This document shows, piece after piece, positions 43,669-56,499 of a stretch of 64,000 bases of DNA. The number at the start of each line of letters is the position of its first letter. Position 1 is the first letter of the stretch. Source of the stretch: Linum tenue (Eukaryota; Streptophyta; Magnoliopsida; Malpighiales; Linaceae). The translations under genes and the position numbers were made by a program. Under the pieces are notes generated by a model, which had not been told where the DNA came from, searched no databases, and saw only the letters and a list, made by a program, of their open reading frames with translations. The stretch lies in assembly GCA_946122785.1 (NCBI GenBank), contig CAMGYJ010000005.1:77990547-78054546 (forward strand). The letters run 5' to 3'.

Positions 43669-46375
43669 GGAGATGTGATGTCCAACAATTCCTCTCCTCT
43701 CGAGCCTTCTACCAATATGGCAGGTAAATTTCCTGTTACTTCTTCTACTTGGGTTTTTGATTCAGGTTGTACGGAGCATATTGTTAATGATGCTTCTCTA
43801 TTGGATACCGAGTTAGACTCGTCACCAAATTTACAGGTTAAAATTCCCAATGGGACAGGGGTTAGAGTTCATCGTATTGGCACTATCAGACTATCTAGTA
43901 AACTGCAATTGCGTCGTGTTCTACATGTTCCCGATTTTCAGTGCAACTTGCTCTCAGTCAATCGTCTTACTGCCGATCTTCCGGTTACATTTATCTTCTA
44001 AAGTAACTTTTGTATTATCCAGGACTTACCCTCCAAGAAGCTGATTGGGATGGGTAAACACGTTGATGGGCTGTATCATCTCAAGTTGCTGGATGAGAGT
44101 CTTCCCGTCGCACATTCAGTTCGCAGGACCATGAGCGAAACGGAGTTATGGCATGCACGTCTGGGGCATCCTTCTTCTGGGAAACTCACCATTTTGGGGC
44201 AGTTTGTTGATTGTTCTTTTACTCGGTCTTCAGAACCTTGTCGGTCTTGTTTACGTGCTAAGCAAACACGTGATCCTTTTGTTTCTAGTAGCATTAAGAC
44301 CACGTCATGTTTTGAGCTTCTGCGTATGGATATGTGGGGCAGTTATAAGACTGCATCTACTTCTGGTGCACATTTTTTCTTGACTATTGTTGATTATTAC
44401 AGTCGAGTTGTCTGGGTATTTTTTATGCGCCATAAATCATATGTTGGTCGTTATATTCTCTACTTCTGGTCGTTATATTCTCTACTTCTGCAATATGGTT
44501 CGAACTCGATTCGATAAGCAGGTTCAGAAAATTCAAGCAGACAATGGACCTGAATTCTCTACTAATGTCTTAACTGCCTACTATGAAGAGACCAGTATTA
44601 TATTGCAGACCTCCTGCACTGATACTCCACAGCAAAATGGGGTCGTCGAGCGCAAACATCGTCATCTTCTCGACACTGCGCGTTCTTTGCGGTTTCATGC
44701 GAACCTACCTATCCATTTCTAGGGAGAGTGCATTCTAACGGCAGCCTATCTGATAAATAGAATGTCTCTCGTTAGTGTTGGGCATAAGACTCCATATCAG
44801 ATTTTATTCGGCAGTGACCCTTCTTATGCTCATCTTCGCAGCTTTGGTTGTTTGGTCTATGCTAAGGATAACCATCGTGGGTTACATAAATTTGGCGAAC
44901 GTGGAAGAGCTAGTATATTTCTTGGTTATCCTGCTCATCAACGCAGTTTCCGCGTATATGATCTTGAGCGTCACGTCATTTATTCATCGCAGGACGTCAA
45001 GTTTTTGGAAGATATTTATCCTTATCGTGACCTTGTGGATAGTTCTCAGCTTTCTCCAGTTGTTGTTTCCAATCCTCGTTTCGGTTCTTCTTCTGCAGCC
45101 TTCGACGATGATGACTCGGATTGGTACATTCACCAGCTCGACGTGAATAATGCTTTCCTCCATGGTGACCTTGATGAGGAAGTTTATATGGTCGTTCCAT
45201 AGGGGTTTGCTATTCCCGGTGACACTCGTGTTTGTCGCTTACGCAAGTCTATTTAAGGGTTAAAGTAGGCTTCTCGTAATTGGTACCAGAAGTTTACGCA
45301 AGCTCTTCTTCAGCTTGGTTTTATTTAGAGTCGTGCTGATCACGCTCTCTTTGTCTATCGTCGCGGCTCGTCCTATGTTGCTGCTCTTATCTATGTTGAT
45401 GATGTTGTTTTAGCTAGAACAGATTTTCCCTTCATCAATCGGGTTAAGAGTTTTCTTCACGAGCGGTTCACTATCAAGGACCTTAGTACTCTGAAATATT
45501 TCTTGGGTATTGAGGTAGCTCGCTCTCCTCGTGGTATTGTTCTTAATCAGCGCAAGTATGTCCTGGACATTCTTGCTGATACCGGTCTCGAAGCCGCTCG
45601 TCTCAGCCTTACTCCTATCGAACAACAACATCATCTTGCGCAACTTCCTTCTCCTCCTGCTGCTGACACTAGTGCTTTTCGTCGGCTTGTTGGGCGTTTG
45701 CTTTACCTCACTGTTACTAGGCCAGACATCACTTATGCTGTCAACATCCTTAGTTAGGCGATACAGAATCCCACAAAGGCTCACGAGGATGCCGCCATTC
45801 GCGTGTTGCGCTATCTAAAGGCTGCTCCTGGTCGTGGTATTTTTCTCTCTGCTTCATCCTCTCCCACTCTCACTGCTTTTTGTGATGCAGACTGGGGTGG
45901 TTGTCCCCTCACTCGCCACTCTACTACTGGGTATTTCATCATGCTTGGGTCGTCTCCTATCTCCTGAAGTACTAAGAAGCAGACTGTTGTTGCCCGCTCT
46001 TCAGCTAAAGCTGAATATCGCGCCATGGCCAACACAGTGAGTGAAGTTCTTTGGCTTCGCTGGTTGCTGCGTGACTTGGGTGTCCCCTCCACTGGTCCGA
46101 CTCCGTTCTTTTGTGATAATCAAGCAGCTTTGCACATTGCTGCTAACCCTGTTTTTCACGAGCGGACTAAACACGTTGAGATGGATTGTTACTTCGTTCC
46201 GGAACGTGTTCAGTCTCGTGATGTTGCTCCTCGAAAGATTGCCACTGCCGATCAGTCAGCTGATTTGTTCACGAAGGGATTGAGAGTGTTGATCAGTTTC
46301 ATCATCTCTTCGGCAAGTTCGGACTTCTTGATATTCTCTCCTTCGCTTGAGGGGGTGTATTGGGGATCTCTTTTG
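43669..46375 (+). pseudogene. Copia protease, integrase, RT and RNase H, heavily broken
   Basis: Protease WVFDSGCTEHIV; integrase ELWHARLGHPSSGK, CRSCLRAKQT, QADNGPEF and PQQNGVVERKHRH. After DVKFLEDIYPY the frame jumps from a DDDDSD stretch directly to WYIHQLDVNNAFLHG, so most of the RT N-terminus is deleted. RT then shows ALIYVDDVVLAR and GIEVARSPRG. RNase H has LFTKG near its end. A 22-base local repeat (CGTTATATTCTCTACTTCTG) lies at about 44450-44490. Confidence 0.8.
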
Positions 46376-46624
46376 TAATTTACCATATTAGTAGGGGTCC
46401 TTCTATTATTTGCCTAAATCCCACATATATGGGATTAGGATTTCGTTTGCTTTGTACTTAAGAGAGTTGGCCGCCTCCCGCCTCTCTCCAAGAAACTACA
46501 GACGACTAGTAAAACTTCAGCCGAGAGCTTCTAGCTCTCCGTGGATTAGTCCCGTTCATATTGAACGGGAATACTACGTAATTTTTTGTGTCGTTTACTT
46601 TTGCTTCCGCATTATCGTATTTTA
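46356..46624 (+). repeat. 3' LTR of the decayed copia element
   Basis: Starts TGTATTGGGGATC after a GAGGGGG polypurine tract. The 3' boundary is approximate. Confidence 0.75.
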
Positions 46625-47492
46625 CCCTCTACCCCCTACTTTGGGAGACTCTGATTCAGTGGGGCAATTGGTTAGGGAGACCCCCAGGTTCCTATTTGTC
46701 AGCTTCGGGATCGGAGCATCGATGCCCGGGCAAATGAATTCATCCTGGCAAAGGTTTTTGATAGCAGCATTGCACTTTCAGCTACTCTCAGGGGCCGCAA
46801 ATTGCCTGCATATATGTAGGCTCGAAAGGTCCCGTCTTTATCCGCTTTTGAGTTGGGGGTTTTCGACCTTGTTAGCACTTAGCTGGGTGGGTTATGTGCT
46901 GTAAGTTTATATCTAACATTGATTTTATCTTTTTGCATATATCCATTCCATTAAAAAGCTAACCTGAATGGTTGGTACTTGCTACAGTTTCCTCAATGAC
47001 GAACTCGTCACTAAAAGGTAAACAAGTTGTCACAAAATCCTGTTCATTTCGTAGCAAAATAGTCACTGCCCTAAAGCGAACAATAAATGTTATGTCATCG
47101 GACATAGCTAGTTAACAACTCGACTCAGTTCACCCAAGACCCACTGCCTCCAAGCTCTTTAGCGACCGAATCTTAAGTCCAGCCACGATCGGAAGCAGGA
47201 ACGGGCATCACGGCTACTTTACTTTAAAACGTAGAAGAGATGAATCCACAACTTGCACTAGTCGGACTGGTAGAATTTCATCCAAAATGTACCATGTTAA
47301 TCTCTAGTCGAAGTTTTGTCACAACAAAAAGAAACCCAATGGATGGAGATAGTCCTGCAAAAATCTCTCCCTTTTGACTGCTTCACCAAGCTCTGTACCT
47401 CTCGAAGAGGACGTAGCATATACGCGTTATGTTTACACATATACAGGGAAGGATGACGTTGGCTTCGTAGTATGAGATTGAAGTTTATACCC
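46625..47492. other. STT3A downstream region; one short unexplained open stretch
   Basis: Mostly non-coding. The plus-strand stretch 46688-46819 is open for 43 codons and reads like coding sequence (IDARANEFILAKVFDSS), but I do not recognise it. The rest should include the STT3A 3' UTR on the minus strand. Confidence 0.4.
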
Positions 47493-50400
47493 TTAGTGCC
47501 AAGGATTCCTCTTTCCCTTTACATCTCTCTTTGAGCTAACCGATCTCTGCTATCAACAAAACATGAACGCAGCAGTTGAAAATGTCAAAACTGGCACAGG
47601 GAAACATGGAAAGAGATGACGAGTTAGACATGTCATCCACTCCCTAAACACGTACCGAAGACTTGGATTTCTTTGTCTTGCCGCGGATTCTGTTCCTTGG
47701 AGGCTTCAGTTTGTAGATCCGTACCATCCAATGGTGAGTGGTGAATACCTGATTTTCACGATCGACCCAATATTTGATCAAAACATGTTACCGCATAGCT
47801 TCGATATAGGGCGTTGAGAGGAGCTAGGAATCAACCAACCTCTTCGAAATGAGTGAGCTTGAAATGTTTCTTGCCTATTTCTGTCCGTCTTACTCTGTCA
47901 AATCCTTTCCCGTCTGTTTCCACAAACCTGACCATCCAGCAGTTCAATTATAGTTCAACTATCTCATAATGGATCTGTTCCCTTTCAACTGATTTTATAG
48001 AAGTAGCCATTTAAAATTTGGAAGCAAAATCTGACCTGAAGTATGACAGCTTGTACATAAGACAGTTCAACATGGTAGGAGTAGCTTGAGCGTCAATCCG
48101 GTATTGCCCGTCTCTCTTGAGACACACAAACAAACAGGTGAGCGAGTAGTTATGGGCTTATGGCAACTGTCCAGCAACGGTTTTGAGATATCAGAATGTG
48201 GAAGTAGGAGAAACTTACCAGGTAATCAGGTTCTTTGATGTGAGGGAACTCGCCACCTCCAATCCGAACCATCCAAAGGAACTTATTGATATCATCACTA
48301 GGGTATCCAACAAGACCTGTAACAATTAAATTTTTACTTCAGAAATGGTGATTCAAAAAGATTAAAAGTAAATGCTGGATTTTAGGAAGATCAAAACCGG
48401 AAGCACACCTCCAAAGACTACTAGGACATATTTCACATCCAGTGAATGGAAGATCTCCCACGCTTGCTTCTCAGGGGAAGACATGGCTGTGCCAACAGTA
48501 GCTATATGAGTGTTGTTCCAGGTGTTGTTGTCGACAAGAACAGTGCGGTTAGCCATAGCAGTTGTTTGGTAGCCATAGTCCCACCATGACGCAACCTACA
48601 ATTGTCAAAACCCATTCATATGTCTCATTTTGTGTAAGCACTGATGCATTATGTACCATTCAGAAGATATGTAAATATCCTATTTTCAACAAAAAAAAAA
48701 ATAGCTGATTTTATTTATGCTGCCCACATGCCTTTTGCAAGTTCTAACAATAAAGTGACATTTTGGAAGGAAAAGAGAGCAGGGAGTAATCATACTTTAT
48801 CATCCACGTCAGTATTGTGGCTCAGCCATGAATAAGCCTCTCTAAAATCATCAAAGACATGCAAGCCACCATCATTCGACTGAGATGTTAGAACAATGGA
48901 AGGGGCTGAATAAGCTTCTGCTGCTGCCCATACACAATGAACCTGTACAAAAAAAGAGCGATTTCCAATCAGTTCTATATCCCCATTCTAGCCCATCTCG
49001 GTAAATACTTCCCCAGAGAAGTGCATAACGAAGGCACAATGCATTTCTCTATTCTTTAAATAGAAACTAAGTGTTAAACCTGACTAACTATCAACAACCT
49101 TAACATTCCAGGCCTCGAGTGGCTAATGAACTTAAATTAGCACATTTGCATGTTCGTAGTTAGGAATCTATTTACAAAAAGTATAATTTTCTCAGACACA
49201 AGTTAGAAGCTTCGAACACAGATGGCACCAAGCATCATTACAGAGATTTACTTCAAATCCTTCAAAGGAAGAGGTTGCGTACCACATAGAAGGCACCAAG
49301 CAATACAAGCAAGAGAACAGCAATGACTGATGCTTCCAGAGGTAATACAAGAAGCCTCCTCTCAGTTTTGGATGGTGTGGGCTTCTTCTCCACATTCTCC
49401 TTTTCTTTCTTCCTGTTCTTTTTCACTGGTTTTTCTTTTGCAACTTCTTCAGTCTTCTCAGTCTTCGATACGTCGCTTGGTGCCACAACAGAACTTGAAC
49501 CATTTTCCTCTGACTACAAGATGAAAATGGTTTATGAAATTTCAGTTTGGAGTATAAATATAAAAAAACGATAACTGGGGGTACTTATAATACACCACAT
49601 TCTTACAGCAACAGTGGAGTTCCCTGCTATACCAGGTAGCTGAAACTTGATTGATCGAGTCAAGACATTAAAAGCTTCAGACAATGCAATGCCAGACAAG
49701 ATGCATGCTGCTGGAGCAAGTACAAGCATCAACCGTACCTAAAACAAGGATTACCAAACAAGTAACATGTACAGCTACATGAGACGGACTAGAGAGAAAA
49801 ATACCAACTGAAGGCAGATGGGCCAGAGTCTTTTCCTACCATGACTCCAGAGAAATAAACAGAAGTCACAATATAAAGGATGACAAAAGAGCTTGAGTCG
49901 GATAAGGGCATGAAGCAGGCCTGCAAAATCAGATATAACCCCTGTTGAGACAGCCAAAAGTGATAATTACTGAGAAATCAAACTTACATTAAACCAGGCA
50001 ACTCACAATAATCCCAGCTGGAACCAGGAAAGCTAACACATTGATGTCCATGAAGTACGATGGCCAAGTAGGAGGCTGATGTTCACTAACACTAGCGATA
50101 ATTGGTATGTACTTGCTGGCGTAAGTCCTGTCATATTCCACAGAGAAGGTCGAAGATAAGAGACACAACCCAGGAAGCCAAAGACATCAACCAAGTGGTC
50201 GATCCAATCCAAAATGACACTTTCGTATCGGCCACAAAATGATCATTGCATTTTGCACGCTGCACTGTGATGGGAGTTATTGCTACTAGACAGACTCAAA
50301 TGATCCAGTAGACTCAAATGGAGACAATGAAATCAGAAGTTACATACGGATCAAGCAGGGTTAGACTTCGTCCACTCCATCCCTTTGTCGGGCTGGATGC

Positions 50401-53400
50401 CACAACTGCTATCAGAATTGCTATGACCGCACAACAGACTGCTCTGGGGGGGGAAATAGAAAATAGACAAACAGTGGATATTAATATCATTGCATATAGC
50501 ACATGAGAAGTCATGAGACGAATCAAAATCAACTTCGTCTGCTGCAGTCCTTATATTAATAAGTATTTGTCTTGCAAATATAATATCTCATGAACGGTAA
50601 GAAAGCTTACAGGCCAACAGACACAACAAGTGTGACAGCAACTTTGAACATTTTTGGGGAGAGGATCCCTTTAATATAGTATGCAAGCGCCACAACATGG
50701 ATGATAATGAAAACCTGCACAATGAAATAATAAGAACTAGATAGATGGACACAGCTGGCCAACTGAGATGAGAAACAGCCTGGGAAGCAAAGAAGACAAT
50801 GATTGACCACCATTATGCTATATCAGTTCTTCCTCGTAAGGGACACGTCTACTTCATGTACTGAATAAAATCAGTACTGGAACAATTAAGTGTGCATACA
50901 CTGACAACCTATATAGAATGTGTCCCTCCTGGTATCATTCAGTGCCAGAAGTCTCTCATTCCATGATCCAGAAGGACAGAATACTGGGTAGAATTATTGA
51001 CTAACATATGGTTGCTCTCAATCCTAGAGCACAAGAAGCTGATGTCATGAAAAGCAAACAATGACAGAGAAGAACAATAAGAGGAAAACTAGTAAAAATG
51101 CAGAAATGTAACTTGCCAGAAATGAAGCGAAATGTTCTGATGTCAAAACGGCATTAAACCCAACAACAGGCACCAAAGCAGCTAGCAAAGTACCCAATAC
51201 CACCTGCATAAACAAATAACAGCATCAAGAAAAATATCCAAATTCATAAATCCACAACGCATGGGGAAAAAAAGATGAATTTGATATTGAAATATACTAA
51301 ACATTTCATATTAAATGGCCATGAGACCATCATATTAACATTAGGTCCCACTCCATGCGGCCTATAACTAGAAGCAAAAACACTGATATTTTAAGAATGA
51401 TGATCGTCTCGAAGAGTCACAACCAACTAAAAAAATTATGGAACTATGATAATGTGATATGTTTTCATTTCTCTACCATTCTGGTCCGGAAGTTCTGAAT
51501 ACTTACAAGAGGTGCATAAGCAATGTACAGTCGAGAGGAATAACGACCCGTTACAATGCAGAGAAGCACGTGCATCGGAATCAGATTAATAATGAAGGTG
51601 TAGCCACCCCATGAGCACACCTGCAACGAAACAATTCCACAGCAAATGAAGATATGCAGTATGTCTTATAGTAAGCTATAAAACAGTAGCACAAACCTTA
51701 CCATGTAAAAGTATGCTAAGGCATTTAGAGTTGCATAGAAAAGGGACCCCGTATTCAGCGTCTGCCAATAAGTAAGCATTGATTAACAAAGAGCTTATTA
51801 TGCTTAAGGAGAGCTAGGAACAGCATAGGCTATAGGCAAAAACACTAAAAGAAATACCATTTTAATGCTTCTGCGTTCTGAACTAACCTTAATATAAAGA
51901 TAGAATGTGAAGACCAATGCAAATATAGCAACTGCTTCATTGTCATAGCTTCCTGCCACAGACCGAGATATGTATGATGGAACCTGAGGGGAGAACAAAT
52001 AAAGTAAATAATCAAAAAGAAGTATCAGGTGGCTTGTTAGCATGTTATCTAGCACATCACATATCACAAATACCCATTCTACAATTTACCATGGCCAAGA
52101 GAGCAGCAGCTGTGAGTCCAGCTCCAGGACCCTTAACTTCCTACAGAAAAGAGAAATTTAAGGTTTCTCAGTAAACCACCACTATATCCTACACCAAGAC
52201 AATAGTCAGAGAAAACAAACCTTAGTCAGTAGATAAGCTGCCCACGAAGCGAAGGCAGAGAAAATTGGTGCTGTAAACACACAAACAGTCTCTACTGACA
52301 GAGGAATGTTTAAGGAATTCACCACCCTGTTAACAGAGTGAGAAATAAACCCATATAGAACTCAGTTATGCACAAAACTTCATCTAAATTATAGTTTTGC
52401 TAGTGCAACAAACCTAACTGCCAACTGCTGTAATGCATAGATCATGAAAAATGGAAATCACACATGGCTTACAATTAAATCTAAGAACTCACTTCGATTA
52501 TAAAAAAAAAAAAATCTAAGAACTCACTTCCAAATTGTGCCAGCTGTCAAGGTCAAACCCGGATAAACAGTTCCACCAATTACACGGCCGAGAGGATACC
52601 TTGTGTGAAATTAAGACAACAATGAGATTTCTGCATAATTATATGATAAAATATAGTGACCAAGACACAGAGAACAAAGCATGAGGACACTCTGGAACAG
52701 CAATCATTCCAATTACCATGTTCGATCATCAAACCAGTTCCAGAAGTCGTATATCCCATTCTTTGACAAGAACTGAAACCGTGAAAACTATTCAGCAATC
52801 ACCCTACAAATAATGTAATGGAGTACTACTCGTATCCAACAATCTTCAGTAGAAAAATGTTAGTCACAAGTCATCGTACCTGAGTAACTCGATAGTTGAA
52901 GTAGGGATCAAACTCGTGAATAACACTCTCATATTTTATCACCTGAAGAACAGCACAAATACTACATCAGCTAACTATACTCAAAAGCCAAAGAGGATTC
53001 TCGTTTTGAAGCAAATTATCAACAAAAAAAAAACAATTGATCAAGCTTCAGACCGATACTAGACCACAAACAACACTGAAGTTTGAAGAATGGCATTGCT
53101 CACTTCGCTAATTCACAGCCTTCCCATCAAATACTTCTGAAGAATGTTGAATACCAAACTAAATTACATGCAAGCAGCTTCTTCCCTCAAATTGAGGCAA
53201 TTCAACTTTACAGACGCTAACACAAATCACACACCCTAACCACTATCCCGCACCAACCTCCATTCCAGTCATTCAACTACAACGAGCACTTAACTAAACT
53301 CAGGGGGAAACAAATGCACCAGCTACAGAGAAAAGGCGGATCGAGAAGGAATTACAGAGAAAAGGCGGATCGAGAAGGCCAGGACTCCAATCAGGACGAG

Positions 53401-53502
53401 TATGATGAAGGCGATAACGCCACCGAACGCATTTCGCAAGCTCTTCGAATCCGCCCCCGCCGCCTTCGTCGGGCCATTGATGGTGCTCTCTGGACTCGCC
53501 AT
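47493..53502 (-). CDS. STT3A: Oligosaccharyltransferase catalytic subunit STT3A-type, 23 exons
   Basis: Transfers the preassembled glycan from dolichol to Asn in N-X-S/T sites in the ER lumen. Exons (minus order): 53356-53502, 52880-52942, 52717-52772, 52528-52599, 52221-52326, 52090-52140, 51888-51983, 51702-51761, 51507-51620, 51117-51203, 50611-50714, 50348-50443, 50007-50127, 49840-49920, 49607-49738, 49283-49513, 48796-48942, 48409-48595, 48219-48316, 48036-48115, 47840-47927, 47656-47748, 47493-47546. They join in frame to 787 residues; Arabidopsis STT3A is 779. Key motifs: EFDPYFNYR (first DxD region), [11 protein letters not shown] (second acidic motif), [19 protein letters not shown] (WWDYG peptide-binding site) and [10 protein letters not shown] (DK-type region). 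About a dozen hydrophobic membrane spans precede the lumenal domain. A lysine-rich loop lies near 49400. The ATG at 53502 matches the family N-terminus (LRNAFG). Intron 10 uses GC-AG; the others GT-AG. It appears functional. Confidence 0.93.
53324..53378 (-). repeat. Tandem duplication of the STT3A exon 1 splice donor
   Basis: A 26-base match recurs at an offset of 29 (53324-53349 and 53353-53378). It contains the last codons of exon 1 and the GTA donor. The outer donor (exon ending 53356) keeps the frame RLFS/VIKY; the inner one (ending 53327) would add 29 bases and shift frame. Confidence 0.9.
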
Positions 53503-53805
53503 CGCAGAGAGAGAAGAAGAAATGCTGTGAGAGCCGGCAGCTCGGCTCAGGTTTTGTGGAGGAAATGGAAGGGTTTTTCGTGGAGTCTTCAAGGAGAGAG
53601 ACGATTATTAATTAGAGTTGCCGACTGTCATGTGTCAAGTCTCTTCGGGGGTGGACTAAGAAGCTCCGTCGCTAATCGTATAGTCTAAACGGAGGCGGCG
53701 ATGAAATGCGGGAACTGCGGTAAGCCTGGTGAGGAAATTACAGATTTGGGCCTGGGGTTTTACTTCTGCCCGTTTCAGTCTGTACGTGGCCGGCGTTGGC
53801 AGGAA
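53503..53805. other. STT3A 5' UTR and promoter-proximal region
   Basis: No other gene. The stretch upstream of the ATG is CT/GA-rich on the coding strand (TTCTTCTTCTCTCTC). A hAT begins 304 bases upstream of the start codon. Confidence 0.5.
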
Positions 53806-54393
53806 TAGGGGTGGTAAACGGTAATCCGGTAAACGGTTTACCGTTTTACCGAACCGGTAACTGGCGGTAAACGGTAACCGTTTACCGGCGGTATCGGCAG
53901 CCGAGCGGGAAGTTGGAAGAGTCGGTTTACCGGACACGGTATCGATAAATATCGACGGTAAATCGGTAATACCGATACCGAAATCCCCCCTCCCTACTCC
54001 ACTAACATATAACATATACATCATTATTCACAAATATAAAATATTACATACATGAATATAAGTAAGTATAGGCCTCAAAAATATTGTAAATAAGAGTTAA
54101 TAATAAATTATTAATTACAAAAATGATGAAAAAAACTCAAAAAAATCAAAATATTACAACATCACCCCACTTCCAGAAATTTGGTTCGGTAAACCGACCG
54201 GAAAACCGCCCGAAATCGCTTCTCACGGTATTTCGATAATACCGGTTTGTAACCGTTTACCGGTAATTCGGTAATCGGTAAACCGGTTACAAACCGGTAT
54301 CGGTAATCGGTAACCAATTTGACCAACTTCGGTATACCGAAACCGGTAAATTCGGTAAACAATTTACCGTTTACCGACAGAATCACACCCCTA
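53806..54393. mobile_element. hAT MITE with iterated GGTAAACCGG words (588 bp)
   Basis: Termini TAGGGGTG and its complement CACCCCTA. Target duplication GGCAGGAA (53798-53805) and GGTAGGAA (54394-54401), 8 bp with one change. Both subterminal regions consist of GGTAAACGG, CCGTTTACC, ACCGGTAA and similar self-complementary words. The AT-rich centre is non-coding. No transposase. Confidence 0.85.
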
Positions 54394-54542
54394 GGTAGGA
54401 AGGTTGCGACGGACGCAGCGATTGGTCTTGGCCAACGTGTTATTCCACGTGGATGGATTTGATTTGCTGTTCTGGTACTACAGCAAAGTAAAATGGGTAA
54501 TTAACCTAAACGGTCACAAACCTTTGCACTCTGTACAAAACT
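54394..54542. other. No gene seen
   Basis: Unique-looking stretch between the hAT and the Athila-like gag fragment. Confidence 0.5.
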
Positions 54543-56476
54543 CTAACCAATAGAGGTGATGTTGACCTGCTTCAACATTGCCATGAATTTGGCAAACTCA
54601 GTCTCCAACTTGTCTTTGTGTAGTCGAGTGGGGAAGGGAAGCTGGGGAACATGCTCCTTAACCACTGGCTGTGGCTTGGGAGCAGGTGCTTTCTTCTCCA
54701 TCCTCACTTCTGCATCATCGGCTGGAAGTGTTGAAGCAGGTAGTGGCCCCTCCTGCCTGGCCGGGGCAGGTACAGCTGATGTTGGCTTGCCACTCCTAGT
54801 AGTGATGGCATTCAGCTGCTGGTGAGGCTCATGCGGATTGGGGATGGTGGTGGCAGGTAGAGTTCCTGGTGCCCTGGTATTGTTCTAGCGAGCTATTCCT
54901 CCAATCTGATTCTGGAGGTCCTGCAATATGGCACCCTGGTTCCTCTTACATGCCTCTAGTGAGGCAATGCTCTGGTCCATCCTAGCAAAATTCGCCTGGC
55001 TGGTAGTCATGAATGCCGCCAGAATGTTTTTCAGCTCGCTTGCCTGATTATCTGGAGCAGGAGTTGTTGGTGGCTCGGTATACTAGCGTTGCGGCTGCTG
55101 AAATGGTTGCCCCTGTCTGGGCTGGTAAGGCTGCTGCTGCGAAAATGGACCCTGTTGGGCTTGGAAGGGCTGCCTCTGCTGAAAACCACCTACTGGTGCT
55201 GGGAAACCAGGTGGTTTAGTGGTGTTGCTATTATTGGCATTCTAGGAGAAGTTGGGATGTTGGCGCCACCCTTCATTATATGTTCCACAGTAAGGATCAA
55301 GGCGTCGAGCATTGGCGATGAAGTCCAACTGCTCCTGGGGTGTAGAAGACTCCCACATAGCCTGGCAGTCTTCCACCAGATGGTTCGAACTCTCACACCA
55401 CTGACATTGTGCAACTGAAGGCCCGGCCAGACCTCTGCCCGAAATAAGACTTTTGGGCTGCTTCAATGTCTGGACCAACTCGGCCACCTCCCGCTCTAGC
55501 CCGGACCTAGCCTCCATGGCGTGCACACCTCGGTCCCGGGAACTCCTGCTACTGGTGCTCTGCCCCCAATAGTGATCCCTGACAGCCACAGTACTGATCA
55601 TCTGATTCTGCTCGGGTGGAGTCTTGGTGAGAATATCCCCTCATGGGCATAGAGACTTGATCACCCTCTGGCTCTCTGGGGTCTGAGCGTTGTAGAAATT
55701 CCCCACTTTGAATGCATCACTAAACCCGTGATGGGGACACTGCCATAAGAATCCCGAGTACCGCTCTCAAGCATCACGTAGTGACTCATCTGGCTCCTAG
55801 CGAAAATGAGTGATCTCCCGCTGAATCTCCGTGGTCTTCGAGGCCGGATAGTACCTGTGCACAAACTTGTAGGCCAAGTCGTCCCACGACGTGATAGACA
55901 TTGGGGGTTGGGTCTCTAACCACCTCTTCGCATGCCCCGCCAGAGAATGGGGGAAAAGGTGGAGACCATTCATTTTGAATCCATTTGTCAGCTGCAGGAA
56001 CCGAAAAAGGTGCACCATCACCTCTTCATCCTTCAAGCCATGGAACTGGATAGAGGATGTAATTAGTTGAATCCAGCATGGCTTGATCTCAAAGTTATTT
56101 GCTGGGATGGGCGGATACAGGATGACGGGGCGGATGTCAGCCACCCGTGGAGTGTAGTAGTACTCCATAGTAGGACCCGGCGGGGGTGGTGGATGCTGAG
56201 CCCCATCTGCCTAGGGAACTGGGTTGTTTCCCAGGATCTGATTCACTAGGGGAACCTGCATGGGCATCCCAAGGGGTTGATTCTGCCCCAGGTTAAGGTT
56301 CCCCCTATTGTGCTCGTCGCCCATCTCGTATACTCTTCGGAGTCGCTGCTCAGATGGCCGTCGACGTGCACTTCCTTCGTAGCCAGTCTTGCTCGCTGTT
56401 GTCTCCTTAGCTGGCGACAGGTGCGTTCTAGCTCCGGATCTAACGGTAGTAAATCTTCCGACTGGCTACGGGTCAT
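54543..56476 (-). pseudogene. Athila-like Gag, 3'-truncated with stops
   Basis: Begins MTRSQSEDLLPLDPELERTC. The gag core reads IQFHGLKDEEVMVHLFRFLQ, NGLHLFPHSLAGHAKRWL and WDDLAYKFVHRYYPASKTTE, the Athila-type retrotransposon gag signature. A later cysteine motif is CQWCESSNHLVEDC. A Q-, F- and P-rich segment and an ITTRSG motif follow. The frame ends FAKFMAMLKQVNIT just where family members continue, so the 3' part and all of pol are deleted. Several stops and shifts (near 55800, 55640, 55240, 55085 and 54885) mark it as dead. Confidence 0.8.
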
Positions 56477-56499
56477 GCACTACCTACACACAGCCAAGC

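Larger units (their letters stand above)
42293..46624 (+). mobile_element. Decayed Ty1/copia element (4.3 kb)
   Basis: LTRs of about 270-280 bases (42293-42570 and 46356-46624) share most sequence. TGGTATCATAG follows the 5' LTR as a primer-binding site. The interior keeps gag, protease, integrase, part of RT and RNase H in copia order. Many stops and frameshifts and an internal loss between integrase and RT show an old copy. No clear target duplication is visible. Confidence 0.85.

Noticed and set aside
47644..47655. STT3A ending at the in-frame TAG read through from exon 22
   Set aside because: That end would give [15 protein letters not shown] donor precedes the stop, and an exon at 47493-47546 restores the family end KRNPWH in frame, so the shorter end is less likely.
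49323..49574. Plus-strand 83-codon frame over STT3A exon 16
   Set aside because: It is antisense to the lysine-rich exon and is a composition artefact.
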